From Desulfuromonas sp. KJ2020 (GTDB taxonomy: Bacteria > Desulfobacterota > Desulfuromonadia > Desulfuromonadales > SZUA-540): 64,000 nt of DNA. The translations under genes and the position numbers were made by a program. Shown here one piece after another: positions 27,955-37,800 of this stretch. The notes under the pieces were generated by a model. The model was given only the letters and a program-made list of their open reading frames with translations. It ran no database searches and was not told where the DNA came from. The stretch spans positions 403,192-467,191 of the forward strand of contig NZ_JAKUKE010000003.1 of NCBI RefSeq assembly GCF_024197615.1, in the 5' to 3' direction. Numbering within the stretch: position 1 is the stretch's first letter; every line of letters starts with the position of its first letter.

Positions 27955-28521
27955 ATGAAGTGGTTTCTTTTGCGTTTTTTTGACGTACTGTTTTCGACCC
28001 TTGGTTTGCTTGTTGGTTTGCCATTGCTTGCAGTCATCACTCTGATTGGATTTTTCGATACGGGCTCACCTGTTTTTCGCCAACAGCGTGTCGGCAGAAA
28101 CAAAAAACCTTTCGTGCTCGTGAAATTTCGGACTATGAAAGTGGGGACTGCGTCGGTGCCAAGTCATTTAGCCAATGCTTCCGCCATTACTCCCCTCGGC
28201 AATTTTCTACGGCGGTCCAAGCTTGATGAGTTGCCCCAGTTATGGAATGTGCTCAAAGGCGAGATGAGTTTGGTCGGTCCGCGGCCTTGTCTGTTCAACC
28301 AGGCAGAGTTGATTGAAGCACGCAACAATCGCGGTGTCTTTGACGCACGTCCTGGTATTACAGGGCTGGCACAGGTAAGTGGCATCGACATGTCAACGCC
28401 GCAACTTCTTGCCGAGACTGATGCACGTATGATTCGCGAGCTGACTGTTCGCCGGTATTTTCTCTTTATTATCCAGACTGTTTTTGGAAAAGGTTCTGGT
28501 GACAGGGTGCGGGGCGGCTGA
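27955..28521 (+). CDS. Initiating phosphoglycosyl transferase, monotopic (PglC type)
   Basis: A 188-residue small 'bacterial sugar transferase'. It transfers a sugar-1-phosphate from a UDP-sugar to undecaprenyl phosphate, starting each repeat unit. It has a single N-terminal re-entrant membrane helix (about 9-33), the basic KFRTMK patch and the catalytic Asp-Glu pair D91-E92 in KLDELPQLWNVLKGEMSLVGPRP. The length is that of the minimal PglC/WecP-like catalytic form with no extra transmembrane domain. Its position between the WbpV-like and WbpM-like genes suggests UDP-QuiNAc, UDP-FucNAc or a related sugar as donor. Confidence 0.92.
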   Translation: MKWFLLRFFDVLFSTLGLLVGLPLLAVITLIGFFDTGSPVFRQQRVGRNKKPFVLVKFRTMKVGTASVPSHLANASAITPLGNFLRRSKLDELPQLWNVLKGEMSLVGPRPCLFNQAELIEARNNRGVFDARPGITGLAQVSGIDMSTPQLLAETDARMIRELTVRRYFLFIIQTVFGKGSGDRVRGG

Positions 28522-28582
28522 TGGTTTTTTCAGTACAAACCGGGCACATACTTAAAACACAATTACTTAGATTGATGTATCC

Positions 28583-30463
28583 ATGATGGATAGCTGGAAA
28601 AAATTGGGACATAAATACCGGATTGTGTTTATTTTTGTCCTGAAAGCGGTGACCATTGTTGGATCTTTGTCGCTTGCTTTTCTGTTGCGTTTCGATTTGG
28701 ATTGGCAGCGGGTCAACTGGTCGCTGTATCTGAAGTTGGTACCCGCCCTGCTGGTTATCAAGCTTGGCATTTTCTGGTGGCAAAAGGTTTCACACGGTTG
28801 GTGGCGTTATGTCTCCATTGCCGATGTGGTCGATTTGGCCCGCGCCAACCTGATCGCCTCTGTCGTTTTTATTCTGTACGTCGTTTTTTTTCACAGGCTT
28901 GAGGGCATTCCGCGTTCCGTTCTTATTCTTGACGGGTTTATCTGTTTCAGCGCCATGGCGGGTTTGCGCTTTTTGACCCGCGCTGCCCGTGAAGACTATT
29001 TGCCGCTGTTGAAAAGAAAAACAGGGCAGCGTAAGCGCATCTTGATTATAGGGGCCGGCTCAGCCGGGCAAACCATCGCTAAGGAGATGCGGCAGAACCC
29101 GGATCTGAATTATTTGGTGCGTGGCTTTGTGGATGATGATCCCGACAAGCAGGGCCGGAGTTTCATCGGATTTAAGGTGTGGGGCACTCTGGCCCAGTTA
29201 GAAGCGATAGTCCAACGCACTGGGGCCGAAGAGGTGATTATTGCCATTCCTTCAGCCACGGGTAAACAGATGCAGGTCATCGTCAAGCACTGCGAGGCGT
29301 TAGGCCTTCGATTCAGGACCTTGCCGGGGATGGGGTCGTTGATCGACGGTACCGTCTCGATCAGCCAGGTTCGCGATGTCTCCCTAGACGATCTCCTCGG
29401 GCGGGAACCGGTTCGGCTGGATGTCGATCGCATTCGGGCTTTCCTAGAGGGTAAGCGGGTATTGGTCACGGGGGCGGCTGGTAGTATCGGTAGCGAGATC
29501 TGTCGCCAAGTCAGCCGTTTCAATCCCCAGCGCCTTGTGCTTTATGATCATGCCGAAAGTCCGCTGTTCGCCATCCACAACGAGCTGGCGGAGCTCTATC
29601 CCGGCTTGCGTCACACGGCTATTATCGGTGATGTGCGGGACCGGGCGCGGGTCGAAGGGATTTTTGATGAGGTGCAGCCGCAGGTGGTTTTCCATGCCGC
29701 AGCCTACAAGCACGTGCCGATGATGGAGCATAACCCCGCCGAAGCCGCCAATAACAATGTGCGGGGCAGCCGCATTGTGGCCGAGACCGCCGATGCCTGT
29801 GGCGTGGAGTGTTTTGTGATGATTTCCACCGATAAGGCGGTAAACCCGACCAATGTCATGGGGGCGACTAAGCGGGCGGCGGAGCTGTTTGTACAGGCTT
29901 TGTCGCGCACCAGCAAGACGCGTTTTGTTACGGTGCGGTTTGGTAATGTTCTAGGGAGTGCTGGCAGCGTGGTGCCGACTTTTAAAAAGCAGATCGCCGC
30001 CGGTGGACCTGTGACGGTGACCCATCCGGATATTACCCGCTTTTTCATGACCATCCCGGAAGCCACCCAATTGGTGCTACAGGCCGGTAGTATGGGGCAG
30101 GGGGGGGAGATTTACCTTCTGGACATGGGAGAGCCGGTTAAAATTGTTTCGCTGGCGGAGGAACTCATTCGGTTGTCGGGATTTATTCCCTATGAAGATA
30201 TCGACATTGTCTTTAGCGGTCTGCGCCCCGGTGAAAAGCTTCACGAAGAGCTGCTGATCGCTGGTGAAGGGGTCAAGCCCACTACCCATGAAAAGATCAT
30301 GGTGGCCGAATCCAAGGTTCATGATCGCGCCCATTTAGAGCACCAATTAGAAGAGCTTTACCAATTGCAGAGGCAAATCGACTTGCATGGCATTGTGGCT
30401 AAACTCGCTGAAATAGTTCCGGAATTCCAGCCGGAAAAAGTCGGTGTTCCGCGTCGAAATTAA
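28583..30463 (+). CDS. wbpM: UDP-GlcNAc 4,6-dehydratase, membrane-bound, WbpM type
   Basis: A 626-residue membrane enzyme. Four hydrophobic helices lie in the first 130 residues. A first Rossmann domain follows (IIGAGSAGQTIA, about 152), then the catalytic SDR domain (TGAAGSIGSEICRQ, about 295). The catalytic region has STDKAVNPTNVMGATK, with Met426 and Lys430 in place of the usual Tyr-xxx-Lys, the mark of the WbpM/FlaA1/CapD family. It dehydrates UDP-GlcNAc to UDP-2-acetamido-2,6-dideoxy-4-keto-hexose, the precursor of QuiNAc and FucNAc. It would feed the WbpV-like reductase upstream. The start is ATG 28583 or the adjacent ATG. Confidence 0.92.
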   Translation: MMDSWKKLGHKYRIVFIFVLKAVTIVGSLSLAFLLRFDLDWQRVNWSLYLKLVPALLVIKLGIFWWQKVSHGWWRYVSIADVVDLARANLIASVVFILYVVFFHRLEGIPRSVLILDGFICFSAMAGLRFLTRAAREDYLPLLKRKTGQRKRILIIGAGSAGQTIAKEMRQNPDLNYLVRGFVDDDPDKQGRSFIGFKVWGTLAQLEAIVQRTGAEEVIIAIPSATGKQMQVIVKHCEALGLRFRTLPGMGSLIDGTVSISQVRDVSLDDLLGREPVRLDVDRIRAFLEGKRVLVTGAAGSIGSEICRQVSRFNPQRLVLYDHAESPLFAIHNELAELYPGLRHTAIIGDVRDRARVEGIFDEVQPQVVFHAAAYKHVPMMEHNPAEAANNNVRGSRIVAETADACGVECFVMISTDKAVNPTNVMGATKRAAELFVQALSRTSKTRFVTVRFGNVLGSAGSVVPTFKKQIAAGGPVTVTHPDITRFFMTIPEATQLVLQAGSMGQGGEIYLLDMGEPVKIVSLAEELIRLSGFIPYEDIDIVFSGLRPGEKLHEELLIAGEGVKPTTHEKIMVAESKVHDRAHLEHQLEELYQLQRQIDLHGIVAKLAEIVPEFQPEKVGVPRRN

Positions 30464-30568
30464 TATATGGGTTAAGATAATATAAGATTAAAATTAAAAA
30501 AAATAAAAATTTATTGGATAAGAAAGTCAACGCACTCCAAAATAAAAATAACAAAGGAACAATCTTAA

Positions 30569-31435
30569 ATGCAGGACATTGACAATCCAATATTCAAAAG
30601 CGATCATAATATATATATTTGGGGAAAATTGCCCAAATGTGATGACCTAGATGTATGTGTTGTATCAATTAATAGACCTGATTTGCTAGAAGTTACTTTA
30701 GAGTCTTTTTCAAGAAATCTCTTATCACAATGGCCAAATAAAAGATTAATTATTAATGTGGATCCAGTTCCGACTTCTCCAGATTCAGAAAAGTTTTTAT
30801 CAATTTGCAAAAAGTATTTCAATAATGGGATAATTCGATTTTCTAAAAAAGGAAATTTTTCAAACGCAGTTAAATGGTCATGGTCCAATTCATGTACGAA
30901 TTATATATTTAATCTTGAGGATGATTGGATTTGCCTTGCTAATATAAAAAAAAATGATGTAGAAAATACCCTTAAAGTAAATAATTTAATTCAAATTAAA
31001 TTGCCAAAAAGACATCAATTCAAAGTCTTAAATAGTGGATTTAGTTTAAATCCTTGTTTTATAAATGGGGATTGGGCAAGAAAAACTTCTGCCTTGCTTG
31101 ATTCAAACTATGACCCTGAAAAACAAATCAGGCATCTAATCCCTGATGTAATCCTCTCAGCACAAAATGCTTACAAGTTTCATCAATTTGTCTCCAAATC
31201 AAAATTACCAGTTATTTATGATACGGGCACATATTGGAAAAAGATAAAGGGCATCCAAAAAACAATGGATGTTGATCACCAGGTCTCTTGGAATTCACGA
31301 AAAGGTTTCAAATATTTAAACGAATGTAATTATATATTAATTTTATCAAAGTTTAAATATTTCAGTCTTGTTTTGCGAATATCACTTGGTGTCGTACAAC
31401 TTTTTTTAGATAAGTACAGAAGTCTAAAATCTTGA
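30569..31435 (+). CDS. GT-A-fold glycosyltransferase-like protein
   Basis: A 288-residue protein I do not recognise with certainty. The N-terminal third looks like a GT2 (GT-A) domain: a first strand DVCVVSINRPDLLEVTLESF, a second strand RLIINVDPVP, and LEDDW at 116-120 in the place of the metal-binding DXD. The middle (PKRHQFKVLNSGFSLNPCFINGDWARK) is like acceptor-binding parts of such enzymes. There is no signal peptide; one amphipathic helix lies near the C-terminus. It has a good ribosome site (AAAGGAAC). The gene is strongly AT-rich, unlike everything before base 30463, indicating acquisition from another genome. Confidence 0.6.
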   Translation: MQDIDNPIFKSDHNIYIWGKLPKCDDLDVCVVSINRPDLLEVTLESFSRNLLSQWPNKRLIINVDPVPTSPDSEKFLSICKKYFNNGIIRFSKKGNFSNAVKWSWSNSCTNYIFNLEDDWICLANIKKNDVENTLKVNNLIQIKLPKRHQFKVLNSGFSLNPCFINGDWARKTSALLDSNYDPEKQIRHLIPDVILSAQNAYKFHQFVSKSKLPVIYDTGTYWKKIKGIQKTMDVDHQVSWNSRKGFKYLNECNYILILSKFKYFSLVLRISLGVVQLFLDKYRSLKS

Positions 31436-31477
31436 ATAATTAACTTATATTTTATTTTTAAATATTATTTCTTCTGA

Positions 31478-32671
31478 ATGTCAATTAAGCTAAAAATATT
31501 TACAAACTCATCGATAAACTTAGCGACTGCTGGCATAAACATGCTATGTACAGTCCTAATTGTACGTTTTTTCGGTTCCGAAATTTATGCTGGTCTAATA
31601 GTTGATCTTTCGTATATTTCAATATTGACAATATTGTTAGAAATCGTCCCGACTAACTATATTTTATTTAAGGTCCAGGATGACCCCACAAGATACCAAG
31701 GACTCGCTTTTTTAGCAGTTATTTCATTTTTAATATTAATGATAGCAACATATGTTGCTTATAAATTCCTCGGAATATTTTATACAAATAATTTATGGAT
31801 AATCCTTTATGTTAGTTCAATCGCTATAAAAAAATACATTGATATTAAACTTCAATCATCTGGTCACCTGTCGGAATATTTTTTGATTGAATTCAGGGGC
31901 GCAGTATTACGATTAACCCTATTGTATTTATTGTTCTTGCTTTCTACTCCACCGCCAGTGGCAGTGTGGGCATCCTTAACCATTTCCACAATATTAACCC
32001 AATCTATTTGGTTTGCAAAAAATGGAACTGAGCGCAAAGCATTTAAAAACAGTATCAATAGATCTTCTTGGAAACAGTTGACAGGGGATATGCACTCATA
32101 CCTGCCCTATTATTTAGGGATCACCCTTAAAAGGGGTGGTAACAACCTAACGCCTATTCTTGCAAATGTTTTCTTCAAAGACAAAGAGGTGTTAGGGGCT
32201 TTTTTCCTGGCCTATCGAGGACTACAGTTTACAATAGGCCAACTCCGAACTATAGAGGGTTTGCTTAACCATAGGAATACACTTAATAAGATAAAAAGTA
32301 TTTCAACCAAAAATAAAACTGTCGTTGCTACGGTCTGCCAATTTACCTGTATAGTAATATCTATAGGCATTTTAATGCTATCTGGCATTAAGATTTACAG
32401 TTTTTATGCTGTTTTAATTCTAAGTTTTTCAGTCTGGATTAGTATGTTTGCAATGATTGAAAGAGCTAATGCATACTCGACATACAATATAAAATCTGTA
32501 AATTTCTCTATAGCTGGATATATTATTGTTTATATTTCGATGGTTTCATTGTCATCTTCATTTGGTATAAAAGGGCAAATAGCATATAGTATTTTGTTAG
32601 TTGTTTCAGACCTAGCATATTTGGGGACAATTCTTATTTTTAAAAATAATGTTAAATATGATAATAAATAA
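31478..32671 (+). CDS. Oligosaccharide flippase family protein (Wzx-like)
   Basis: A 397-residue multi-pass membrane protein with about twelve hydrophobic helices, starting NSSINLATAGINMLCTVLIVRFFGSE, the usual first helix of MATE/MOP-superfamily polysaccharide flippases. A mid-protein segment (DMHSYLPYYLGITLKRGGNNLTPILANVFF) corresponds to the start of the second half. It is the only flippase candidate in the locus, so it probably carries the lipid-linked repeat unit across the inner membrane for the Wzy-like polymerase. Very AT-rich; no good ribosome site, and the start is 42 bases after the upstream gene. Confidence 0.8.
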   Translation: MSIKLKIFTNSSINLATAGINMLCTVLIVRFFGSEIYAGLIVDLSYISILTILLEIVPTNYILFKVQDDPTRYQGLAFLAVISFLILMIATYVAYKFLGIFYTNNLWIILYVSSIAIKKYIDIKLQSSGHLSEYFLIEFRGAVLRLTLLYLLFLLSTPPPVAVWASLTISTILTQSIWFAKNGTERKAFKNSINRSSWKQLTGDMHSYLPYYLGITLKRGGNNLTPILANVFFKDKEVLGAFFLAYRGLQFTIGQLRTIEGLLNHRNTLNKIKSISTKNKTVVATVCQFTCIVISIGILMLSGIKIYSFYAVLILSFSVWISMFAMIERANAYSTYNIKSVNFSIAGYIIVYISMVSLSSSFGIKGQIAYSILLVVSDLAYLGTILIFKNNVKYDNK

Positions 32672-32815
32672 ATTTAAATGACAAAAACTAAATATGATAT
32701 TAATTGTAAATAGACAAAATAATATTTATGGCATATTAAAACGCATTACAGAATTTAAATAATGTCGTTATTATTCAGTCAATCAGAGGATAACAATTAA
32801 AAATTAAGGCCTTAT

Positions 32816-33472
32816 ATGATTAGAGTTGTTGAGAGCTTAGATTATAGTCAAAAAGAATGGAATCAATTTTTTAGTGAAAAAGGAGAATCGTGGCGAGATA
32901 AAGATTACAGGTTTCTCGCGCAAGTTTTTGAACTTTCTAACTTTTTCGGCACTCTTCTTGATGTTGGTTGTGGCCTCGGGGACGGTGAAATATTTTTGAA
33001 GGAAAACTGCAACAATATTTCAGAAATTTATGCTTGCGATTTCTCTTCCCAGGCGATTGAAACATGTAGAAATAATAAAAAAATTTCGAATACCCATTTT
33101 TTTGTCCATGATCTGATGACTCAAAAATTTTCCCAAACTTTCGATTGCGTTATTTGCCTTCAAACTTTAGAGCATTTACCAAATCCAAATAAAGCTTTTA
33201 AAACCATATATGAAGCTGCAGAAAAACTTCTTATTGTGTCAACTCCTTACAAAAATCGTCGTCCAGACAAGAATCATCTTTGGTCTTTTGATGAGAATGA
33301 TTTTAATGAATATAATGGTCAGTGGATTATTGCACAAGAAGGATTGAATATTTTTTGGCTATTTGATAAATCGGGCACGGGTGCCACATTTAAGCAAAAT
33401 AAAAATATAAATTCTAATTTCAAAAAGCTGGTTTTGGATTTTAAGTATTTTTTGAAAAAAACTATGCGATAA
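32816..33472 (+). CDS. Class I SAM-dependent methyltransferase
   Basis: A 218-residue cytoplasmic protein with a methyltransferase core. Motif I is LLDVGCGLGDGE (about 47-58), followed by the acidic strand-2 motif YACDFSSQAIE, FDCVICLQTLEHLPNP and LLIVSTPYKNRRPDKNH. Being the last gene of the polysaccharide locus, it may methylate a sugar or cap the chain end; this is inferred from position. It is AT-rich like its two neighbours and separated from them by 144 bases of AT-rich non-coding DNA. Confidence 0.82.
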   Translation: MIRVVESLDYSQKEWNQFFSEKGESWRDKDYRFLAQVFELSNFFGTLLDVGCGLGDGEIFLKENCNNISEIYACDFSSQAIETCRNNKKISNTHFFVHDLMTQKFSQTFDCVICLQTLEHLPNPNKAFKTIYEAAEKLLIVSTPYKNRRPDKNHLWSFDENDFNEYNGQWIIAQEGLNIFWLFDKSGTGATFKQNKNINSNFKKLVLDFKYFLKKTMR

Positions 33473-33623
33473 ATTAAACTAACTGCAATAAAAAGACATT
33501 TTTTCAAGGAATTTCCAGAGATTGTGTTCCACTAATGAATTTTCACGACAGTGGTGACCCGAACACAAAAAAGCGATTTGCAGGTACTTTATTGTCATCA
33601 TAAATGCTCATGACTGTTCGCGA

Positions 33624-33667
33624 GCCAAAAAAATGAGGCCCAGGCATAATCTGCCTGGGCCTCATTT
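33624..33667 (-). terminator. Rho-independent terminator of the multicopper oxidase operon
   Basis: A perfect 16-bp stem: 33631-33646 pairs with 33652-33667 around the loop taatc. On the minus strand it is followed by a run of T (plus-strand A-run 33627-33633). It ends the minus-strand operon 20 bases after the multicopper oxidase stop. The other side lacks a T-run, so it is weaker for plus-strand transcripts from the polysaccharide locus. Confidence 0.9.
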
Positions 33668-33686
33668 GCTAATTGGCAATTATTCC

Positions 33687-34832
33687 TTAGTTTGCTGTGA
33701 TTGAGAAATCCGCATCCGAGGCATCTAACCCAAGGTAAGCTGACCCATTAAATGCCGAGATACGGACTCTTGCAGTCGTCGTGCTAATGTTGGGTACTGT
33801 CCAGTCGTAGCTTGTGACTGCACCAACGGCCGTGACGTAGGTCCAGGTGGTTCCACTATCGGTCGAGTAGTACACGTTGTAAGAGGTGGCTCCAGTTTTG
33901 GCTGCCCAAGTTATCTGACTGACAGCTCCACCGGTTAGAGTTTCGCCACCGTTCGGACTGATAACCGTACCCGGTAGTGTTCCCGGCGTGATTGAGAAAT
34001 CCGCATCCGAGGCATCTAACCCAAGGTAAGCTGACCCATTGAATGCCGAGACACGGACTCTTGCGGTCGTAGTGCTAATGTTTGGTACTGTCCAGTCGTA
34101 GCTTGTGACTGCACCAACGGCCGCGATGTAATTCCAAGTGGTTCCACTATCGGTCGAGTAGTACACGTTGTATGCAGTAGCCCCTGTTTTGGCAGTCCAG
34201 CTAATCGGACTGACGGAGGCACCAGTTAGGGTTTCGCCACCGTTCGGACTGATAACCGTACCCGGTAGTGTTCCCGGCGTGATTGAGAAATCCGCATCCG
34301 AGGCATCTAACCCAAGGTAAGCTGACCCATTAAATGCCGAGATACGAACTCTTGCGGTCGTAGTGCTAATGTTTGGTACTGTCCAGTCGTAGCTTGTGAC
34401 TGCACCAACGGCCGCAATGTAATTCCAGGTGGTTCCACTATCGGTCGAGTAGTACACGTTGTATGCAGTAGCCCCTGTTTTGGCAGTCCAGCTAATCTGA
34501 CTGACGGAGGCACCAGTTAGGGTTTCGCCACCGTTCGGACTAATAACCGTACCCGGTAGTGTTCCCGGCGTGATTGAGAAATCCGCATCCGAGGCATCTA
34601 ACCCAAGGTAAGCTGACCCATTAAATGCCGAGATACGAACTCTTGCGGTCGTAGTGCTAATGTTGGGTACTGTCCAGTCGTAGCTAGTGACTGCACCAAC
34701 GGCCGCAATGTAATTCCAGGTGGTTCCACTATCGGTCGAGTAGTACACGTTGTATGCAGTAGCCCCTGTTTTGGCAGTCCAGCTAATCGGACTGACGGAG
34801 GCACCGGTTAGTGTTTCACCACCGTTCGGACT
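33687..34832 (-). repeat. Four tandem 291-bp repeats inside the multicopper oxidase gene
   Basis: The word ATTGAGAAATCCGCATCCGA starts at 33700, 33991, 34282 and 34573, an exact 291-base period, equal to 97 codons. Units differ by only scattered bases. Each encodes PNGGETLTG ... YYSTDSGTTW ... VPNISTTTARVRISAF ... DASDADFSI, a beta-sandwich of the kind used for surface attachment. The last unit is a little short at the C-terminus. Such identity implies recent duplication or gene conversion, and the copy number may vary between strains. Confidence 0.97.
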
Positions 34833-37800
34833 TGCCAGTGCAAATTGGGTTGAGGCAATGGTGCCAAGTCCTTCAGCATTGTAGGCATAAACCCTGTAAA
34901 TGTGAGCTGAAGTACCGGTTTCGTCGGTGAAGGTGGTGGCATTTGCCATGGCAGTGCCTGCTTGCTCCCACGATACCCCACCGTCAGACGATCTTTCGAT
35001 CTTAAAGCCAATTTCATTCTTCGGATTTCCGAAGTTTGTTCGGGTCACAAAATCAACAGGTGTGGGATCCTCCCATGTCAGATCGACTTGGGCACCATTG
35101 ACCGTTGCCACCACGTTAGTCGGTGCATCCGGCAGACTTTCCGTAAACAGGAAGCTCATCGGCCGCATCATGTCATTCTCTTCATGACTGAGGATATGGC
35201 AGTGCCAGACGTATTCCCAGTCGAAGTTCAGGATGCGGTTGAGGTTAAGTTCAGACCAGGCCTCGCCGGTGTTGGGATCGATCGTGGAGAGGTGGGTCGG
35301 ATCGCCGATAGCCGTAGCCGGGTTCAGAGGACGGATGCTCTCGGGAATACCGAAGGGGACCGCCGGGGTGACTGGTTTTATGGCAACGATGGTGTCTTCG
35401 AGAGGGCTGATGCGAACGGTATCTTTCCAGCCGATCTCGGTGGGGTCGGGCAGACGGAGGAAGCCGTCCCAGCCGACACGGTTAAGAACCTGTACGTCGA
35501 ACAGGTGGAAGTGAACAGGGTGGGTGTCGACGCCGTTGTGGGTGATCTTCCAGACCTGGATGCCGTCTTCGGCCAGGATCTCGGTCGAGGGGTCGCTGAA
35601 GGTCTGCACGATGAAGTTGACCTTGCCCGCGCCTGGCTCGTCAACGGTGAGGCCCAGGCCTGCTCTCATGCGCCCGAACTCGTCGAAGGTTTCACCCTGC
35701 TCGTCCTGAATGGCCTTCGCTTCAAGGGGGACATTCTGCACGAGGGTTTTGGTGGTCGGGTCCATGAAGCTGATCTCGGTATCGTTGATCTGGGCGATAC
35801 CCCAGTTGGGCCACTTGGTGGGGAAGGTGTGGTTGTAGATGTCGTTGATGGCGCTGAAGTCGGTGCCATCGAACACGAAGGCTTCATACATGGCCGGATC
35901 GCCCGTGGGGTTCAGGTTGCCCTGGCCCACAATGAGGGGGTCATGGGAATCCCTGAAGACGCCGGGGTCGCCATTGGTGGGATCAAAGGCTTCTTCCAGG
36001 TTGGCCATGTTGAAGGTTTGGGCGCCGGTAGAGCCGACTTTGATCTGCATGATGGTACGGGTGTTAGGGCCGAAACCGATGGGGGTGGTGTCGGCGCCCC
36101 CCATGTCGCGGTTGTCCGGCGCGTCGGTGTAGTAGTCGTAATGCGGGTCGAGGGCGGGCCAGGGAGCCGGAGCGTCATTGTAGACGATCAGGGTCTGCCC
36201 GGCATATTGGGAGAAGTCGACGATGACATCCGCTCTTTCGGCCGGTCCGAGCAGGAGTGAGCCGCCATTGACGTTGCCGGCGTTAAAGGTGGTGACGTCG
36301 TTGTTCCAGGTAACGGGCTGGTTCGGAAGAACCACCGGCTGGGGCAGGAAGCCCCCCTCGTTGCCGATCATGACCCACTCAGGGCCTACCCAGCTCCAGT
36401 CGGGGATGCCGCCGGGGCGGCCATCTTCAGGCCAGGTAGCGGGTTTGGGCAGGGTGATGCCGCTGTTCGGTCCGCCGGGAGGCGGTGTCGTGCCCGTCTC
36501 GCCGGGAACCGCGGGGATCATGCGCACTTCGGTGTTGGGGGCCAGTGCCTGCGCGAAGCCGCCGTAGCCATCCGCCAGGAAGTTGGCAAGGTTCGGAGGA
36601 TTGGACGGTGTGTTGACCGGTGTCGGCGGATTGGGGTCGGCGATGTAGATCTGCAGGTTGAAGAAGCGGTCATGGGAGGCGTTCAGGATGCGCAGACGAT
36701 AAGGCTTGGGCTCCACATCCAACACGGGGTAGGCGGTGCCGTTGACCGTGGGGGTGTCCATGAAGGCCTCGGCGCCCCAGGACGGGTTGGGGGAGCTGGG
36801 CATTTTGGGCGGTTGGCAGAAACCACCGAGGCTGCCGGGGGTGGCGTCATTGTTTGGATCGCAGCCGCAATAGTCGGGGTTGTAGTTGTCGGCCGTTGTA
36901 TCGTCACAGTCCGCCGCGTAGTAGGGGTTGGGGATGGGCTGGAAGAAGTTGCCCGTAGCCGGCCAGAAATAGGGGCCGTAGGCCCAGCGTCCCATGGGGG
37001 CGATGCCGCTGAGGTCGTAGGGATTCTGGGCGGGCATGTAGACGTGCGGCCACCAGAGATCGCCGGTGACGGGAGTCATCGGCTGGCCGTCGGCGACGGG
37101 ATTGGTTCCCCATTTCCAGGTCGGGTCGGTCTCGGCGATGGTAGCGGCGTCGACGTAGGTCTTGTCCTGGATGATCAGGGGAATCTCACCGCCGTAGACC
37201 ACGGTGGTGTTGTCGGACTTGAGTCCGGGGAGGATGTCGTTGTCGATGAGGGCCTGCTCGGCGTCATCGCGGATGACGTAGCCGGCTGCGCCACCGACGT
37301 AAACGCCCAGGCGGGTGATGCCCCAGGCGTGGTCATGGTAGAACATCAGGCGCGAGCTCTGCTGGTTGGTCCAGTAGTAGGTCTGGGCGCCGGGTTCGGG
37401 CGCAGGCATGTCGGGGACGTTGGAGACGCTGACGCCGATGGGGTAATCGGTTGTTTCGTCGCCAGGGGTGATCCACTGGTGCGGCGTGCCGTCACTGATC
37501 CAGGGGCTGCGGCCGCCGTGAAGATGCAGCAGGGCGCGGTTTTGCGTAAAGTCGCCGGTCGTCAGGGCGATAGGCTCTTTGGTGACCGGGTCATAGTCGA
37601 TTTCAAAGGGGCCGGCCCCCATGATGGAGGTATCAACCGGAACGAAAAGATCACCAGGGGCTCCCGTCGGCAAGTTATTGATAAACTTAACGCGGACCGG
37701 GCGATCCTTTTGGGTAACGATGATGGGGCCGAGATAGTGGACGCCAGCATTGACCACCGACCAGTCCGTGTTATTCGCGGTTGTGCAGGGGTTGGCAAGG

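Noticed and set aside
33687-34832. CRISPR array suggested by regular repeats
   Set aside because: The period is 291 bases, the repeats are coding and there are no short direct repeats with unique spacers. No CRISPR array was seen anywhere in the window.
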